Below are positions 17,217 to 27,394 of a stretch of 64,000 bases of DNA, piece by piece. Source of the stretch: Bombus terrestris (taxonomy: Eukaryota; Arthropoda; Insecta; Hymenoptera; Apidae); assembly GCF_910591885.1 (NCBI RefSeq), contig NW_025963548.1:487501-551500 (forward strand), read 5' to 3'. A model generated the notes under the pieces. That model made no database searches. It was not told where the DNA came from and saw only the letters and a program-made list of their open reading frames with translations. How positions within the stretch are numbered: position 1 is the first letter of the stretch; the number at the start of each line of letters is the position of its first letter. A program made the translations under genes and the position numbers.

Positions 17217-20200
17217 TCACGGCGGCGGTACCGCCGGTCCGTGACGCGCGGAGACTCCTTGTTGCCGCGCCCTGCTGGTATGCTGGGCTTTCTCTCTTTC
17301 TCTCTCCGCCCGCTCCTTCACGAGCATAACTTGCTCGCAGAAGGTGCGGACGGCTCTGTACTCCTGGGGCCCCCTGAGCATAGCTTCGATGAGCGTCTCG
17401 GGGGCCAATCTCTCGCCGATCTCGAGTCGTAAGACACGTCGCGGTACCTCCCACGCCGGGCAAGCCTCCAGCGTGTGCCGCGCCGTGTCCTCCTCCTCCC
17501 CACAGTGGTGACAGATGGTCGTCACCTCTCGCCGGATCTTGAGCAGGTAATCGCCGAACACCCCGTGGCCGGTGAGCACCTGAGTCGTCCTGAATGTGAG
17601 CGGGACCCCGCCTTTGTCTCTCCACTTGTCCCAGTTGGGCAGGACGGCGCGGACGGCCCGATGAGGGCGCATCGCATCCTCTTCCAACAGCTGCGAGTGC
17701 CACCGCTCCCATGCTTCTAGTCTTGTTTCCTCCCGAACGTCCACGGTTGGTGCCGTCGGCGTGGCACGTCGGTCCAAGGTCGCGGCCCTCCGGTGTTCGT
17801 ACACCCGGCGAAGGGCAAGGGCCTGTAGCTCGAACGGGGGGGACGCGGCCAGCACGGTCGCTGTCGCGTAGGACACCGTCCTGTATCCCCTCGCTGCCCG
17901 GATGGCGATCGTCCTGTGGAGCCTTCTCACCAGAGTCCGGTTACGCCGGCTCACCGCCAGATCATCGGCCCATACGGGCGCTCCGTAAAGGACTCGTGAC
18001 CTGATCACTCCTTCGTAGAGCCTGCGGACTCCCAATCCTGCCCCGCCGATGTTAGGTAAAAGGCCGCACAGCGCGTTGGCTGCGGCCGTTACTTTCGGGG
18101 CTAAGTACTCAAAGTGTGGCTCGAACGTCCACTTACTGTCGACGATCAAGCCCAAGTACTTCATCCGGTGTCCCACAGGGACCTCTTCTCCGTCGATGAC
18201 TATAGTCGACAGATCCGCAGGCGGCGTTCCTCTGCGTCGTTGGTCGTAGAACCACAGGGCTTCCGATTTCGCCGGCGACACGCTCAAACCGAGTCTTCGA
18301 ATGGCGTGCACCGCGCATGCCACGGCGGTCTCAGTCAGGCATGCGGCGTCGTTCCACCATCGTCCGCTGGCCAGCACCAGCGTGTCATCCGCGTAGCATA
18401 TCATGCCAGCCCCCGGCGGCATGGGACTTCGGAGGACCGAGTCATAGGCAGTGATCCACAGAATCGGTCCGAGTACCGAGCCCTGCGGCACGCCGCGCTC
18501 CACCGGTCTTCGCTCCTTCACGCCGTTTCTGCCTGTGTAGGTGATCCACCTATCGTTCAGATAGGCCTGAATCACCCTAACGAGGTATGGCGGGGACTCG
18601 AAGTGTCGCAGCGCCTCCACGATCCTGCTCCAAGGAATGCTATTGAAAGCGTTGGAGATGTCCAAGGAGACGGCTACCGCCACCCCTTCTCGCGCGACCA
18701 TGTCCTCCGCCATGGATCTCAGCCTCTTTACCGCGTCCACGGTCGAGCGGCCCCGGCGAAATCCAAATTGGCTATCGTGCCATCCGGGAATCCGTCTCTC
18801 CATGTGTGCCTCCAGGCGGGCGACTATGATCCTCTCGAAGAGTTTACCCACCTCGTCGAGAAGACACACCGGCCTGTATGCCGATGGCGCGTCCGGCGGT
18901 CGACCCTCCTTCCGTAGCAGCACGAGTTTCGCCGTGCGCCACGCCCGAGGATAGGCGCCCTCCTTCAGGCACCTGGAGAACAGGTGCCGCAAACGGGGAG
19001 CCAAGGTGTCGATCGACTCCGTCCAGACCCGGCCCGGGATCCCGTCCGGACCCGGCGCCACGTCGCGGGATGCCATCTTCTTCGCGGCTTCGAGCAACTC
19101 TTCCTCAGTCACTCGAAGTTCCTCGTTCCAATCCGTCGGCGCCGTCCCGTCGATGGTGGTAGGGGCTGGCGCGGACGTCTCGTTGTTGTCCCGCCGTGGG
19201 AACAAAGTCCCGATGACGTTGTCCAGTAACGCCGGATCCATGTTTTCGGTCAGCGGGGGGGCCGAAGGTCGCAGTTTCTTCGTAACGATGCGATAGGGCC
19301 TCCCCCACGGATCTGAATCGACCAATTCGATCAATCGATCCCAACACCGGGCCTTGGCTAGTTTGATCTCCCGTTGGAGAGCGCGTCTCGTCTCTCTGTA
19401 TTCTTCATAGCGGCGAGAGATCTCCTCCTCGTCGTGTGTCCGTCTGCGGCGACGCGCCCTTACGAATCTTCTCCGGGCCCGCATGCAGCCCGCCCGCATA
19501 TCGGCTATTTCCGGTGTCCACCAATACACGGAACGGTCGCCTCTGTTTCCCGGGGCGGAGCGCGGCATAGAGGCGTCGCATGCCGCGATCATGTATCCGT
19601 GGAGTTCGTCAGCCTCCTCGTCGACGCTACCCAATGTGGAGGTGGTGGTGGGGGGGGTTGTGGTGTTGTCCCCCCGTGCGTCCCAGCTCCAGGCGGAGAC
19701 AGTGACCGCCGCCCGCAGCATGTCCTTGTCCCTCTCCTTCAAGCGCCACCTAGGTGTGGGTGGTGGTGGTCGACGGGACCGGTTCTCCTCTCGTTGTCGT
19801 CGGGCACCGCTGTCGCGCGCGGCGGCCTCCCCCTCCATTTCCATCATTATATAGAGGTGGTCCGATAAGGTCTCCATTCTGTCGGCCACTCTCCATCCGT
19901 GGATCTTTCGGTAGAGCCCGGCGGTAGCCCAGGTAACGTCGACGATGGACGATCCCCTCCACGCGACGCAGGTGCTAGTTGTGCCCCTGTTCACCAGGAC
20001 CAGTCCGAGCGTCGCGGCCCAGTCTGTCAGCATCCTTCCGCGGGAGTCCGTCCTGGTGTCCCCCCATTGCGACGAGCGCGCGTTGAAGTCCCCAAGGACG
20101 AGTACCTGACGAGGCATGCATCTACGAACGCAGTCACCGACCTCGTCCAGGAAGTCCCCGAACGAGGCCACTCCGCTGTTGGGCGAGACGTAAATGCCCA

Positions 20201-20489
20201 CTATCGCGATCCCGTTCCACTCGACGGCGACGAAGCCGTTACCGCGATCCAGCAGGGCGCCGGGCGAACACAACGCCGGCGTCCATGTTATGGCTGTAGA
20301 TCCGTTCAGATCCCCGATCCAGTTGGGGGCGTCGGGGACGCGGTATGGTTCAGCCACCACAGCGAGTGCGACCCGATTCTCCCGTATAGCCTGGAGAAGC
20401 AGGTCCTGCGCCCGTCTGGCTCTTCCTATGTTACATTGGAGCAGGCGGTTAAAGTTACTCCGCCAGCTCCATGGCCTCCTCCCGGCCAC
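17217..20489 (-). CDS. ORF2 of telomeric retrotransposon copy D
   Basis: 1090 residues, complete, with intact endonuclease (AEPY, GDFNARSSQW, SDH), reverse transcriptase (GVPQGSVLGP, YADD) and zinc finger. At the positions that vary it carries what looks like the majority residue: Ser109, Gly228, Leu250, Thr403-Lys404, Thr438, Arg565. It may therefore be closest to the shared parent sequence. The start at 20489 is GTG with an upstream in-frame TGA. Confidence 0.93.
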   Translation of the reverse strand: MAGRRPWSWRSNFNRLLQCNIGRARRAQDLLLQAIRENRVALAVVAEPYRVPDAPNWIGDLNGSTAITWTPALCSPGALLDRGNGFVAVEWNGIAIVGIYVSPNSGVASFGDFLDEVGDCVRRCMPRQVLVLGDFNARSSQWGDTRTDSRGRMLTDWAATLGLVLVNRGTTSTCVAWRGSSIVDVTWATAGLYRKIHGWRVADRMETLSDHLYIMMEMEGEAAARDSGARRQREENRSRRPPPPTPRWRLKERDKDMLRAAVTVSAWSWDARGDNTTTPPTTTSTLGSVDEEADELHGYMIAACDASMPRSAPGNRGDRSVYWWTPEIADMRAGCMRARRRFVRARRRRRTHDEEEISRRYEEYRETRRALQREIKLAKARCWDRLIELVDSDPWGRPYRIVTKKLRPSAPPLTENMDPALLDNVIGTLFPRRDNNETSAPAPTTIDGTAPTDWNEELRVTEEELLEAAKKMASRDVAPGPDGIPGRVWTESIDTLAPRLRHLFSRCLKEGAYPRAWRTAKLVLLRKEGRPPDAPSAYRPVCLLDEVGKLFERIIVARLEAHMERRIPGWHDSQFGFRRGRSTVDAVKRLRSMAEDMVAREGVAVAVSLDISNAFNSIPWSRIVEALRHFESPPYLVRVIQAYLNDRWITYTGRNGVKERRPVERGVPQGSVLGPILWITAYDSVLRSPMPPGAGMICYADDTLVLASGRWWNDAACLTETAVACAVHAIRRLGLSVSPAKSEALWFYDQRRRGTPPADLSTIVIDGEEVPVGHRMKYLGLIVDSKWTFEPHFEYLAPKVTAAANALCGLLPNIGGAGLGVRRLYEGVIRSRVLYGAPVWADDLAVSRRNRTLVRRLHRTIAIRAARGYRTVSYATATVLAASPPFELQALALRRVYEHRRAATLDRRATPTAPTVDVREETRLEAWERWHSQLLEEDAMRPHRAVRAVLPNWDKWRDKGGVPLTFRTTQVLTGHGVFGDYLLKIRREVTTICHHCGEEEDTARHTLEACPAWEVPRRVLRLEIGERLAPETLIEAMLRGPQEYRAVRTFCEQVMLVKERAEREREKAQHTSRARQQGVSARHGPAVPPP

Positions 20490-22608
20490 TCGTCACTGCT
20501 GATGGTGACTCCGCCCCGGTAGCGTTTCCGCCGTAGTTGTCGTCGCCGCCGGCGATGGTAGTGATAACGGTGTCGGCGGCGGCGGCGGCAGACCGACGGG
20601 TAAGCTGCCCCTTACTTCTCTTGATTTTCGGGGGGGCACATGCCACTCCGCCCATCCTGTGTCCGGATGGAGCTCCCAGTCGCTCGCATAAGGGACATTT
20701 CGGCGCCAAGGCGGGACATCCCCTGGCGCGGTGCCCGCTTTCACCGCACCTGTAGCAAAGACGGCTTCTATCCTCGGCGGACGTGCAAGTTGCCCGTACG
20801 TGCCCCAACTCCAGGCACTTGAAGCACTGTAAGGGTCTCTTCGGTATGGCAGAGACCCTCGCGATGGACCACCCCAAGGCCACCCTGCCCGCCTGAGCTA
20901 GCTTGCGGGCACCGGCCGCCGGACACCTGACCCATGCCGATCCGAGTCCGCCCCTGGAGACGCCGATCTCGCCGATCCGAACATCCTCGCTGTTGCATCC
21001 CGCGGCCAAGGCCAGAGCTTGACGCAGCTCCTCCTTGCCCATTGAGATGTCCACATTGGTGACTCTCAGCTCGGCTTTGATCGTGGGAGTTCCGACCCTT
21101 ACCTTGGTCGGGTCCAGAACGTCTGCCAGGCGCGTCGCAAGGATCGACGCCTTTTCTCTGTCCTTGTCCCTAGGGACTCTGATGACGATGGCGCCCGTCA
21201 CCGCCTTCTTCATCGTGACGGCCTCCACGCCTATCTCGCCGAGGGGGATAGCTCTTCTGGCCATCGTTACGACGTCGGCATACGACATGTTGGCTCCCTC
21301 GCTTAACGTCAGTGTTACCGCGGATGTACTCGGTGCGCGAGGGAGCTTGACTGTTGGCGACGTCTTTTCCTCCCTGAATGGCTTTTTAACGGTGCCACCG
21401 CTGCCCGATTTCGGCGCGTCTCCCATCCTATCTGCCCACGGTTTTTGGACAGTCGCTGGTGGCCGGGACTTCTCCTCTCCTCCAGCGGCGTCCAGCTTCC
21501 TTTCGGCGATGTTCTTCTGCCCCATCTTACTTTTTCTCCCTACCACCACGCTCCACCCGCCGTCCTCCCGAGTCCTTGGGGGCGGCGGGGGATCTGTGCG
21601 GGCGGGGGGGCGAGTAGCGGAGTATTCCGCGCTCCGTCGGGTTTCGGGAGTGCTTTGTTGCTGCTGCCGCTGTTGTTGCAGCTGTTGTTGTTGTTGCTGC
21701 TGCGGCCTCAATAGACTCCCGAGTTGTCTCTCCACCATCTTCGTTATGGAGGGACCCAACTCTTCTAGCTTTCTCTCGAGGGCGTCGAGTCGCGCTTCTT
21801 GGGTTGCAGCCTCGACCCGTGGGCGGTCCGCGTCGGCACCGCCGCCCCGCAGGCCTTCGATCGCGGGCATAGACCTCCTTGCCAGCTCTCTCCTAAGGGC
21901 GGCGTTCTCCTCCTCCAACGCGGACAGTCTCGCCTCCACCAGCCTCATTGCCGCGTTGTTGCCGCTGCTGCCCGCTTGTTCTCTCCTTCGCGGGGCCTCG
22001 CTCTTCCATGCGGCCGAGATATAGCTTGCCGCTTCCTTCAGCGCTTTGACGTACGTGCCCTTGAGGTTGGACGATGTGGTCGCCACCTTCATGATCTCGG
22101 ACACGTGTCTCGTTAATTCCGCGCTGACGTCCGCGGCCGAACTCGTCCTCACTTGTATCTCCAGATCTTCGGAGACTTCCAAGGTGGCTGTTGTCGCCAG
22201 TCTCCTCTTCTTCCCCCTGGATGCGATTGATGCCAGTGATGAGCGAGACGCGAACGAGGCTACCGATTCTTCGTCGTCCGACCTCGCTCGCTCCCGCGAT
22301 CCTCCCGCAGCAGATGTTGTTATTGTTGTTGCTCCGTCTGACGGGGCCGGCGCAAGGAAAACGCTGCCCGCCCGGCACCCGCTTCTCGTCCTCGGAGTTC
22401 TCGGTGTCTCCATGTATTCTTCCGAGAATAGACTTCTCGCTTCGCCAGGCGTGGTAACACGTTCGGGGGCCTGGCGGCCCACCCCCGAGCGGCCGTGGTC
22501 GTATGTTGACGACGTAGTGGGGCCCACTTGACTACCCCCGACTACGCCGGTACTGGGGTCTCCCTCCCCTGTACTGTACGTGTTTCTCCTATCTGTTGTG
22601 CCTTCCAT
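20455..22608 (-). CDS. ORF1 (Gag-like zinc-knuckle protein) of telomeric retrotransposon copy D
   Basis: 717 residues from the CACCATGG start at 22608, one longer than the other copies because an Ala run near the C-terminus gained a GCC-type codon (plus strand 20577-20590). Private changes are Pro69, Asp397, and an Asp-Asp in place of Asn-Glu in the GGNENYGG stretch. Coiled coil, poly-Q and three zinc knuckles are unchanged. Confidence 0.92.
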   Translation of the reverse strand: MEGTTDRRNTYSTGEGDPSTGVVGGSQVGPTTSSTYDHGRSGVGRQAPERVTTPGEARSLFSEEYMETPRTPRTRSGCRAGSVFLAPAPSDGATTITTSAAGGSRERARSDDEESVASFASRSSLASIASRGKKRRLATTATLEVSEDLEIQVRTSSAADVSAELTRHVSEIMKVATTSSNLKGTYVKALKEAASYISAAWKSEAPRRREQAGSSGNNAAMRLVEARLSALEEENAALRRELARRSMPAIEGLRGGGADADRPRVEAATQEARLDALERKLEELGPSITKMVERQLGSLLRPQQQQQQQLQQQRQQQQSTPETRRSAEYSATRPPARTDPPPPPRTREDGGWSVVVGRKSKMGQKNIAERKLDAAGGEEKSRPPATVQKPWADRMGDAPKSGSGGTVKKPFREEKTSPTVKLPRAPSTSAVTLTLSEGANMSYADVVTMARRAIPLGEIGVEAVTMKKAVTGAIVIRVPRDKDREKASILATRLADVLDPTKVRVGTPTIKAELRVTNVDISMGKEELRQALALAAGCNSEDVRIGEIGVSRGGLGSAWVRCPAAGARKLAQAGRVALGWSIARVSAIPKRPLQCFKCLELGHVRATCTSAEDRSRLCYRCGESGHRARGCPALAPKCPLCERLGAPSGHRMGGVACAPPKIKRSKGQLTRRSAAAAADTVITTIAGGDDNYGGNATGAESPSAVTSGREEAMELAE

Positions 22609-22911
22609 GGTGAATGAAGTTGTTTCTCGCCGGGTCGTCATCGGGAATCTGTCCTGGTGCCACTCACTCTTTCGCACCCTGTCCCGGAGAGTCCGGAGCA
22701 GGGTGACAGGGAGCCCCACGAGAAGGTGAGGTGAGTGGTCTTGACAGGCATGGGCCCACCAACTTCTCCGAAGTTCCTCGCACCGGATCAGCGACCTGAC
22801 GGGTACCAGAGGCACCGACCGGCCGCCACCCGACTATAGGGGAACATCAGATCCATCGGGGTTTCCCGGGGGGTGGTCCTACGCCCCGAGAACCCATGCC
22901 CGCCTCATGCT

Positions 22912-23040
22912 CCCCAACCTAACCCCAACCTAACCCCAACCTAACCCCAACCTAACCCCAACCTAACCCCAACCTAACCCCAACCTAACCCCAACCTAAC
23001 CCCAACCTAACCCCAACCTAACCCCAACCTAACCCCAACC
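22912..23040 (-). repeat. Telomeric repeat block 4, (TTAGGTTGGGG) x 11.7, innermost
   Basis: 129 bases of perfect CCCCAACCTAA on the plus strand between the 5' end of copy D and degenerate C-rich sequence. The last unit breaks down at 23041 (CCTATCCCC). It marks the inner border of the true telomeric repeat. Confidence 0.94.
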
Positions 23041-23212
23041 TATCCCCGTCACTCAAATTTCCAACCCTCGCCAACCACGTCACCCTACTGCCCAGCCCTC
23101 GCTAACCCCGTCGAATTAATTCCCAACCCGACCCGCGCCAACCCCGCCCGCAAATTTCCAACCCCGCCAGACCCCTTCGGCTATCTTCCCGACCGTCCTA
23201 TAGCCCTAGCCC
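23041..23212. repeat. Degenerate C-rich subtelomeric sequence
   Basis: C-rich, non-coding DNA made of decayed telomere-like words (CCAACCC, CTAACCCCG, CCCTAGCCCTAGGG). CAAATTTCCAACCC occurs twice, about 97 bases apart (23054 and 23151), suggesting a diverged tandem duplication. It is the transition from telomere to AT-rich chromosome. Positions 23213-23450 show nothing I can name. Confidence 0.6.
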
Positions 23213-23454
23213 TAGGGAATGCCCGGGTTGTCCGGATCCGGTATAGCGGTAACTCTCAGAAATGATTTCGTTAGCAAAAGACATGCTACATGTAGATGTA
23301 CGAAATGGAATGGAATCGCAATGCACTTAACATATGTATTTATCTGTTTATCTATCTCTGTAAGGTGATGCGATGTGCGTGATAGGCGTGGAAGAACAAT
23401 CACTCGACATTCTTCAACGGTAATTATTTATTTATTATTTTATTTATTTATATA

Positions 23455-24395
23455 TGTCGGAGATGAAAGAACAGAACACCGGAACTCCTCCTTGGATTCG
23501 CGGGAATACCGCAACTCTGTAACTTAGATTAAACAAATGCCGCTCCGATTATTCGAGATTTATGATCATGAGCTTGGGCTCGGGGCGACAATCAGTCGCC
23601 GATCGTAGCCGCGGTCAAAGGGATGAACGTTTTATCTAACAAAGGCACAGAGTAACTCTATACCTCTCCTTAAAAGAAATAGTCGTAGCGATACGTGGCA
23701 GTAAATACTTCAATAGCTTCTATCCCGCGGCCCGCCACACGCAGATTTTGTTCTCCGGGTAAGATGATCGCCGGATGTCGGCATGCCTTTGTGGTGTATG
23801 TTTAGCTAACGTCAGGACCCGCTATAGATCTTAAGATTTAGTCAAGCGAAGTCCGTCAAGTAGTCTTTGTTGCAACTACGGGAAGATAGGAAAAACCTAT
23901 CTTCCACGAACGTTGCCCCACGTCAACAACCTCCCCTCAAGGGCTGCCAGCATCTCTTTCAAAACGCCGATATGGAGATCGACCAATTAGCAACAGCGCT
24001 AATTTCCCTCACCTTTGGAACGAAAGCTTTCGTTGACGAATCCGAGGATCTCATGTCCTTCGACACACCCATTATAGTTCTCCTCGACGGCATCGTCGAG
24101 ACGGAGATTCTTCTTTCGTACGATCTCATCGACGAATGACAGTGCCGCCTTACAACCAGTGAATACCTCACATCTAGTTAACAAAGAGTTAGACTTGAAC
24201 TGTGCGAGAACATACGTTTACCATCCCGTGACCGCGGATTCGTTTCGAACCTAAGGTCATTATCACTAGTGCTACGAGTGCTTAATCTTTTTAATAAGCC
24301 CGTGCTAATAAACTCTCCGTTGTATCACGACAATGGCTAATTCTAATGAAAATTCATTAAACGCCCATCTCCATAATCCTGGCTTCAATCCGACA
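23455..24395. mobile_element. Solo LTR, family 1, copy 1
   Basis: 941 bases bounded by TGTCGGA and TCCGACA, flanked on both sides by TATA (23451-23454 and 24396-24399). TG...CA ends with a 4-bp duplication fit an LTR left by recombination of a Ty3/Gypsy-like element; TATA and TACA are the alternating pyrimidine-purine targets preferred by gypsy-type integrases. The same sequence recurs at 29421-30424 (inverted) and 51592-52507. It contains a perfect hairpin GGCGAC-AATCA-GTCGCC at 23584-23600. A short open frame inside it (23867-24139) is not kept in the other copies and is not a gene. The element's own direction cannot be told from the LTR alone. Confidence 0.78.
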
Positions 24396-24399
24396 TATA

Positions 24400-25556
24400 T
24401 TTTAGATAGTTCATAAGTACCTATACATGAGCACAAACTATAAAAATTTGTTGCGGCATATGAGTCAGGGGGCAATTCAAATCCTATTGTTATTTTGCCT
24501 CGGTGTATCAAGATCGTAAGGATACAAGTAAATACACTCGGAGCATAAAAATGTTGCCGCTACTTCGAACAAAGACGATTTTGAATCTTCCGAATTCCGC
24601 CCCGACCAGTATAAATAAACCGAGGCAACCGAAAGAGTAAAGTATCTTCGAATACCTACGAGTATCAACGAGCGATCTGCCGAATTTCGTAACGAACATT
24701 TATGGAATATTTTTACACATTGTATCAACGACTTAGGGCTCATAGGCTGTACCTTACTTTATTATTTCAAATAAATTCGACGATTACGACGAATGAGGTC
24801 ATATAGTATATACTTATATATTCTTTCATGTGTTCACATTGTTATATGTTCTTACAGTATATGTTCTTTCATGAGATTTGTTGTTTTGAAATGCATACTT
24901 TCGTCGAATTACGATTAAAACGGCGCAGACACAGAATTTCTGTTAGAATACCATTCCCGACTCTATGAGAGAAAATCAGTTACCATATATCGGGAATAAC
25001 GGTGATTGCGCGCAAAGTGCGACAATGTTGTGATATCGTAAATTTCTGGTCAGTTGAACTATCTATTACGAATTAACCAATGGCAATAAAAGAAACGAAA
25101 TATCAAGAATTTCTCTAAAAAATCGGAAACTACATGAAGATTGCTAAAAACCAAATACCTCGAAAAATTCTGTGAGTGAATTGCATAATGTCTGTCCCAT
25201 TTCGACTAGAATACTACGAATCGATGTTTGCCATTTAACGGATAGTGGTTGGCATAAGGCAACGGAATCGTTTGGTATTCCAACGACGCTCTGGTCAACT
25301 TAAATGCTCTTGATTGCATCGATTGTAGCATGAAAATGGCATCATCCCACCCGATAGGTCGTATCGTGTACATACCATGTCACTTTGATTCCGAAATTCC
25401 ACGTGGAGCGCGTCAAATTTCGTTTAAGCACAACTTTTTGCCCCCACTAGGATTCTCTCCATCACCGTTCTATTTGACCGCGGAATTGTTTCCTTCGTAA
25501 CTATGCATAACTCTTAACGCGCGGAGCAAATAGAATCATTTTAATTTGTATAGAGA
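24400..25556. other. AT-rich intergenic DNA, nothing recognised
   Basis: No coding potential, repeat family or RNA gene that I can support. Short open frames at 24305-24743 on the minus strand have no recognisable motif and no good start or splice context. Confidence 0.5.
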
Positions 25557-25561
25557 CATTG

Positions 25562-26618
25562 TGTCTTTTCGAGCTATCGCGGGGAGACGCGGTCGTTAGA
25601 ATACGCGTCAACGGGAGTCGTAAATTCCCGCTACGATTAGGATAATCGACACCACAAATAGTTCGATCCCCATATTTCGGTTAGGATAATAGGGGTAGTT
25701 GTTGTGGTATAACACTGTGATTCACAGAGTTATAAAAAATATATATCTCCAAGACTTTATACAATCACACAAAGTAGTAACGCCGTTGTTTGAGATACAG
25801 GTAACGAAGAGAAGGATTATTCTTAGATGAGAGAGTTAGAGCTATAGAAGCTTTAGACCGTGTAGGCACTTTCAGAGTGGTAAGAAACTCTGAGAGATAT
25901 AGGAACGGTGAGAATTATAGCGAATGTAGGAACTCTAGGCACCGTGAGAGACGTTGGAACTCTTAGAGAGGTAGGAACGGTGAGAGTTGTAGGAAATGCA
26001 GGAACTCTAGGCACCGCGAGAGACGATCAAACTCTTAGAGAGGTAGGAACGGTGAGAGTTGTAGGAAATGCAGGAACTCTAGGCACCGTGAGAGAAGATC
26101 AAGCTCTGAAGTTTTCTTCTAATGTGAATACGGAGGAAAGCTCGGTATGGGTGTGCCCTTTGAACGAAGAACGCGGATTCGTTGCTTACATTTTTAGTTA
26201 GGAAAGTGAGGGCAATAATCCGCGATGTCGATTGGTTGGGACCAATGTTAGGAAGGAAGAGGGGAGGAAGAAACCTCCTACCAACTTGGGTCCTAGGCGA
26301 CATTGTTTATAGGGAAACTCAGATTTTCCGTTAGGTATATCTCCGCTTTTTTCGTTAGGCTACTACCCGCTTTCTCCGTAATTCTTAAGAGCACATAATA
26401 AACCCAAGTACCTTTCTAAAAACCGGCCGAAAATACATCTAGAATTAGAAAGTCTTTTCGGGCAACAGATTGACTTAAACCATGTGTGCGAACAATGAAG
26501 CTAGGATTGCAACTTTATGGTGGGTCCTTGGGCCTATGGAGGATTCGAAGGACGGCACGTAGACCGTTGGCTGTTAAGCCGCGCGGGATGGCGTGCAGAT
26601 GTGTTGCGCGGCAGAACA
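25562..26618 (+). mobile_element. Solo LTR, family 2, copy 1 (with triplicated 72-bp unit)
   Basis: 1057 bases starting TGTCTTTTCGAGC and ending GCGGCAGAACA, flanked by the 5-bp duplication CATTG (25557-25561 and 26619-26623). Two other copies in this window have the same ends, each with its own 5-bp duplication. An AATAAA at 26397-26402 in the 3' part fits an LTR polyadenylation signal, which is why I assign the plus strand. It is about 200 bases longer than copy 2, mainly through tandem copies of a 72-bp unit. No internal retroviral-type coding region adjoins it. Confidence 0.8.
25901..26116. repeat. Three tandem copies of a 72-bp unit inside the LTR
   Basis: Units start at 25901, 25973 and 26045, each beginning AGGAACGGTGAGA and containing AGGAACTCTAGGCACCG. 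The other two family members carry a single such unit (near 36002 and 57507). Because 72 is a multiple of three, the array also makes an open frame (25908-26201, repeats of VGTLGTVR type) that is a by-product, not a gene. Confidence 0.85.
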
Positions 26619-27394
26619 CATTGTAATGCAGTTACAAAGTCTCCTTGTATAATTAAACTTACTAGTAACATTATAAGTTATTATTGTTATAAGTTATTAG
26701 TATGCAAAAATGACTATGTAAAACACAATAAACAAAAGTATAATATAAAATATTCAGAATATAGTACTCGTTATAATGTTCAGTGAGCGAAATCTTTAAT
26801 TAAACTGTAATTAAACTTGATGTCTTTAATTATATCAAAAATATAAATATGCATAAACATTCGTAGCTCATAATAGAATTAGCTTCAATTAACATAATTA
26901 AAAATATACCGAGATTTTGGTTTCTTTGATACACTTCCCAGTTTTACTTCGTTTCAATTAACTCCTATGTTTTTAGTTTCTCTTTTGTACACGCGACCTC
27001 TATGAAACACAACAAGGCGTCTTTTCATAGCGTTAGAGAAAAATGGTATAATACTATTATCGAGACATTTTAACTTCGATAATAAAATAGGTTTCAATCA
27101 TTGCACGCATCAGGATTGCTTTAATTCCTCTTCAATAATTTCCAACAGATAGGCTACGTACAAACTACTGTCGCGTTGAGTGCGATAAAACCACAGCCGT
27201 CATACCGAAAGTTATGGATTTGAACCAGCGGCGAAGTTCTACTAACTCGACATCGTGTAAATTAATCGCGGGAAACTTCGAGCGGCTGCACTGAAAAGTT
27301 ACCATACAGAATTTAAAATAAATGTTGATTCATTTTTCCCTCGTTCCTTGTTATCTTCCTTTATTCTTTTTTTTTTTCGTTACTAAAGTACATA

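Larger units (their letters stand above)
16920..22911 (-). mobile_element. Telomere-specific R1-clade non-LTR retrotransposon, copy D, full length
   Basis: 5968 bases plus a poly(A) tail of 24 (T run 16920-16943). This is the innermost copy, next to subtelomeric DNA. The three extra bases relative to copy C come from one added Ala codon near the end of ORF1. Both ends are in the same position of the telomere unit as in the other copies. It shares some single-base variants with copy A and not with B or C (for example the A at 18579 versus G at 6251 and 12559). Confidence 0.95.

Noticed and set aside
1..22911. Classification as a ribosomal-DNA R1 element
   Set aside because: The proteins are R1-clade, but the flanks are telomeric repeat at every junction and there is no 28S rRNA sequence in the window.
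1..22911. Tandem array as an assembly duplication
   Set aside because: Copies differ by many private substitutions, an extra codon, A-tail length and spacer length, so they are separate copies. The exact copy number still needs long-read support.
23867..24139. 90-codon open frame
   Set aside because: Lies wholly inside a family 1 LTR and is broken in the other two copies.
25908..26201. 97-codon frame of repeated VGTLGTVR-type residues
   Set aside because: Produced by the 72-bp tandem repeat inside an LTR; not present in the other LTR copies.
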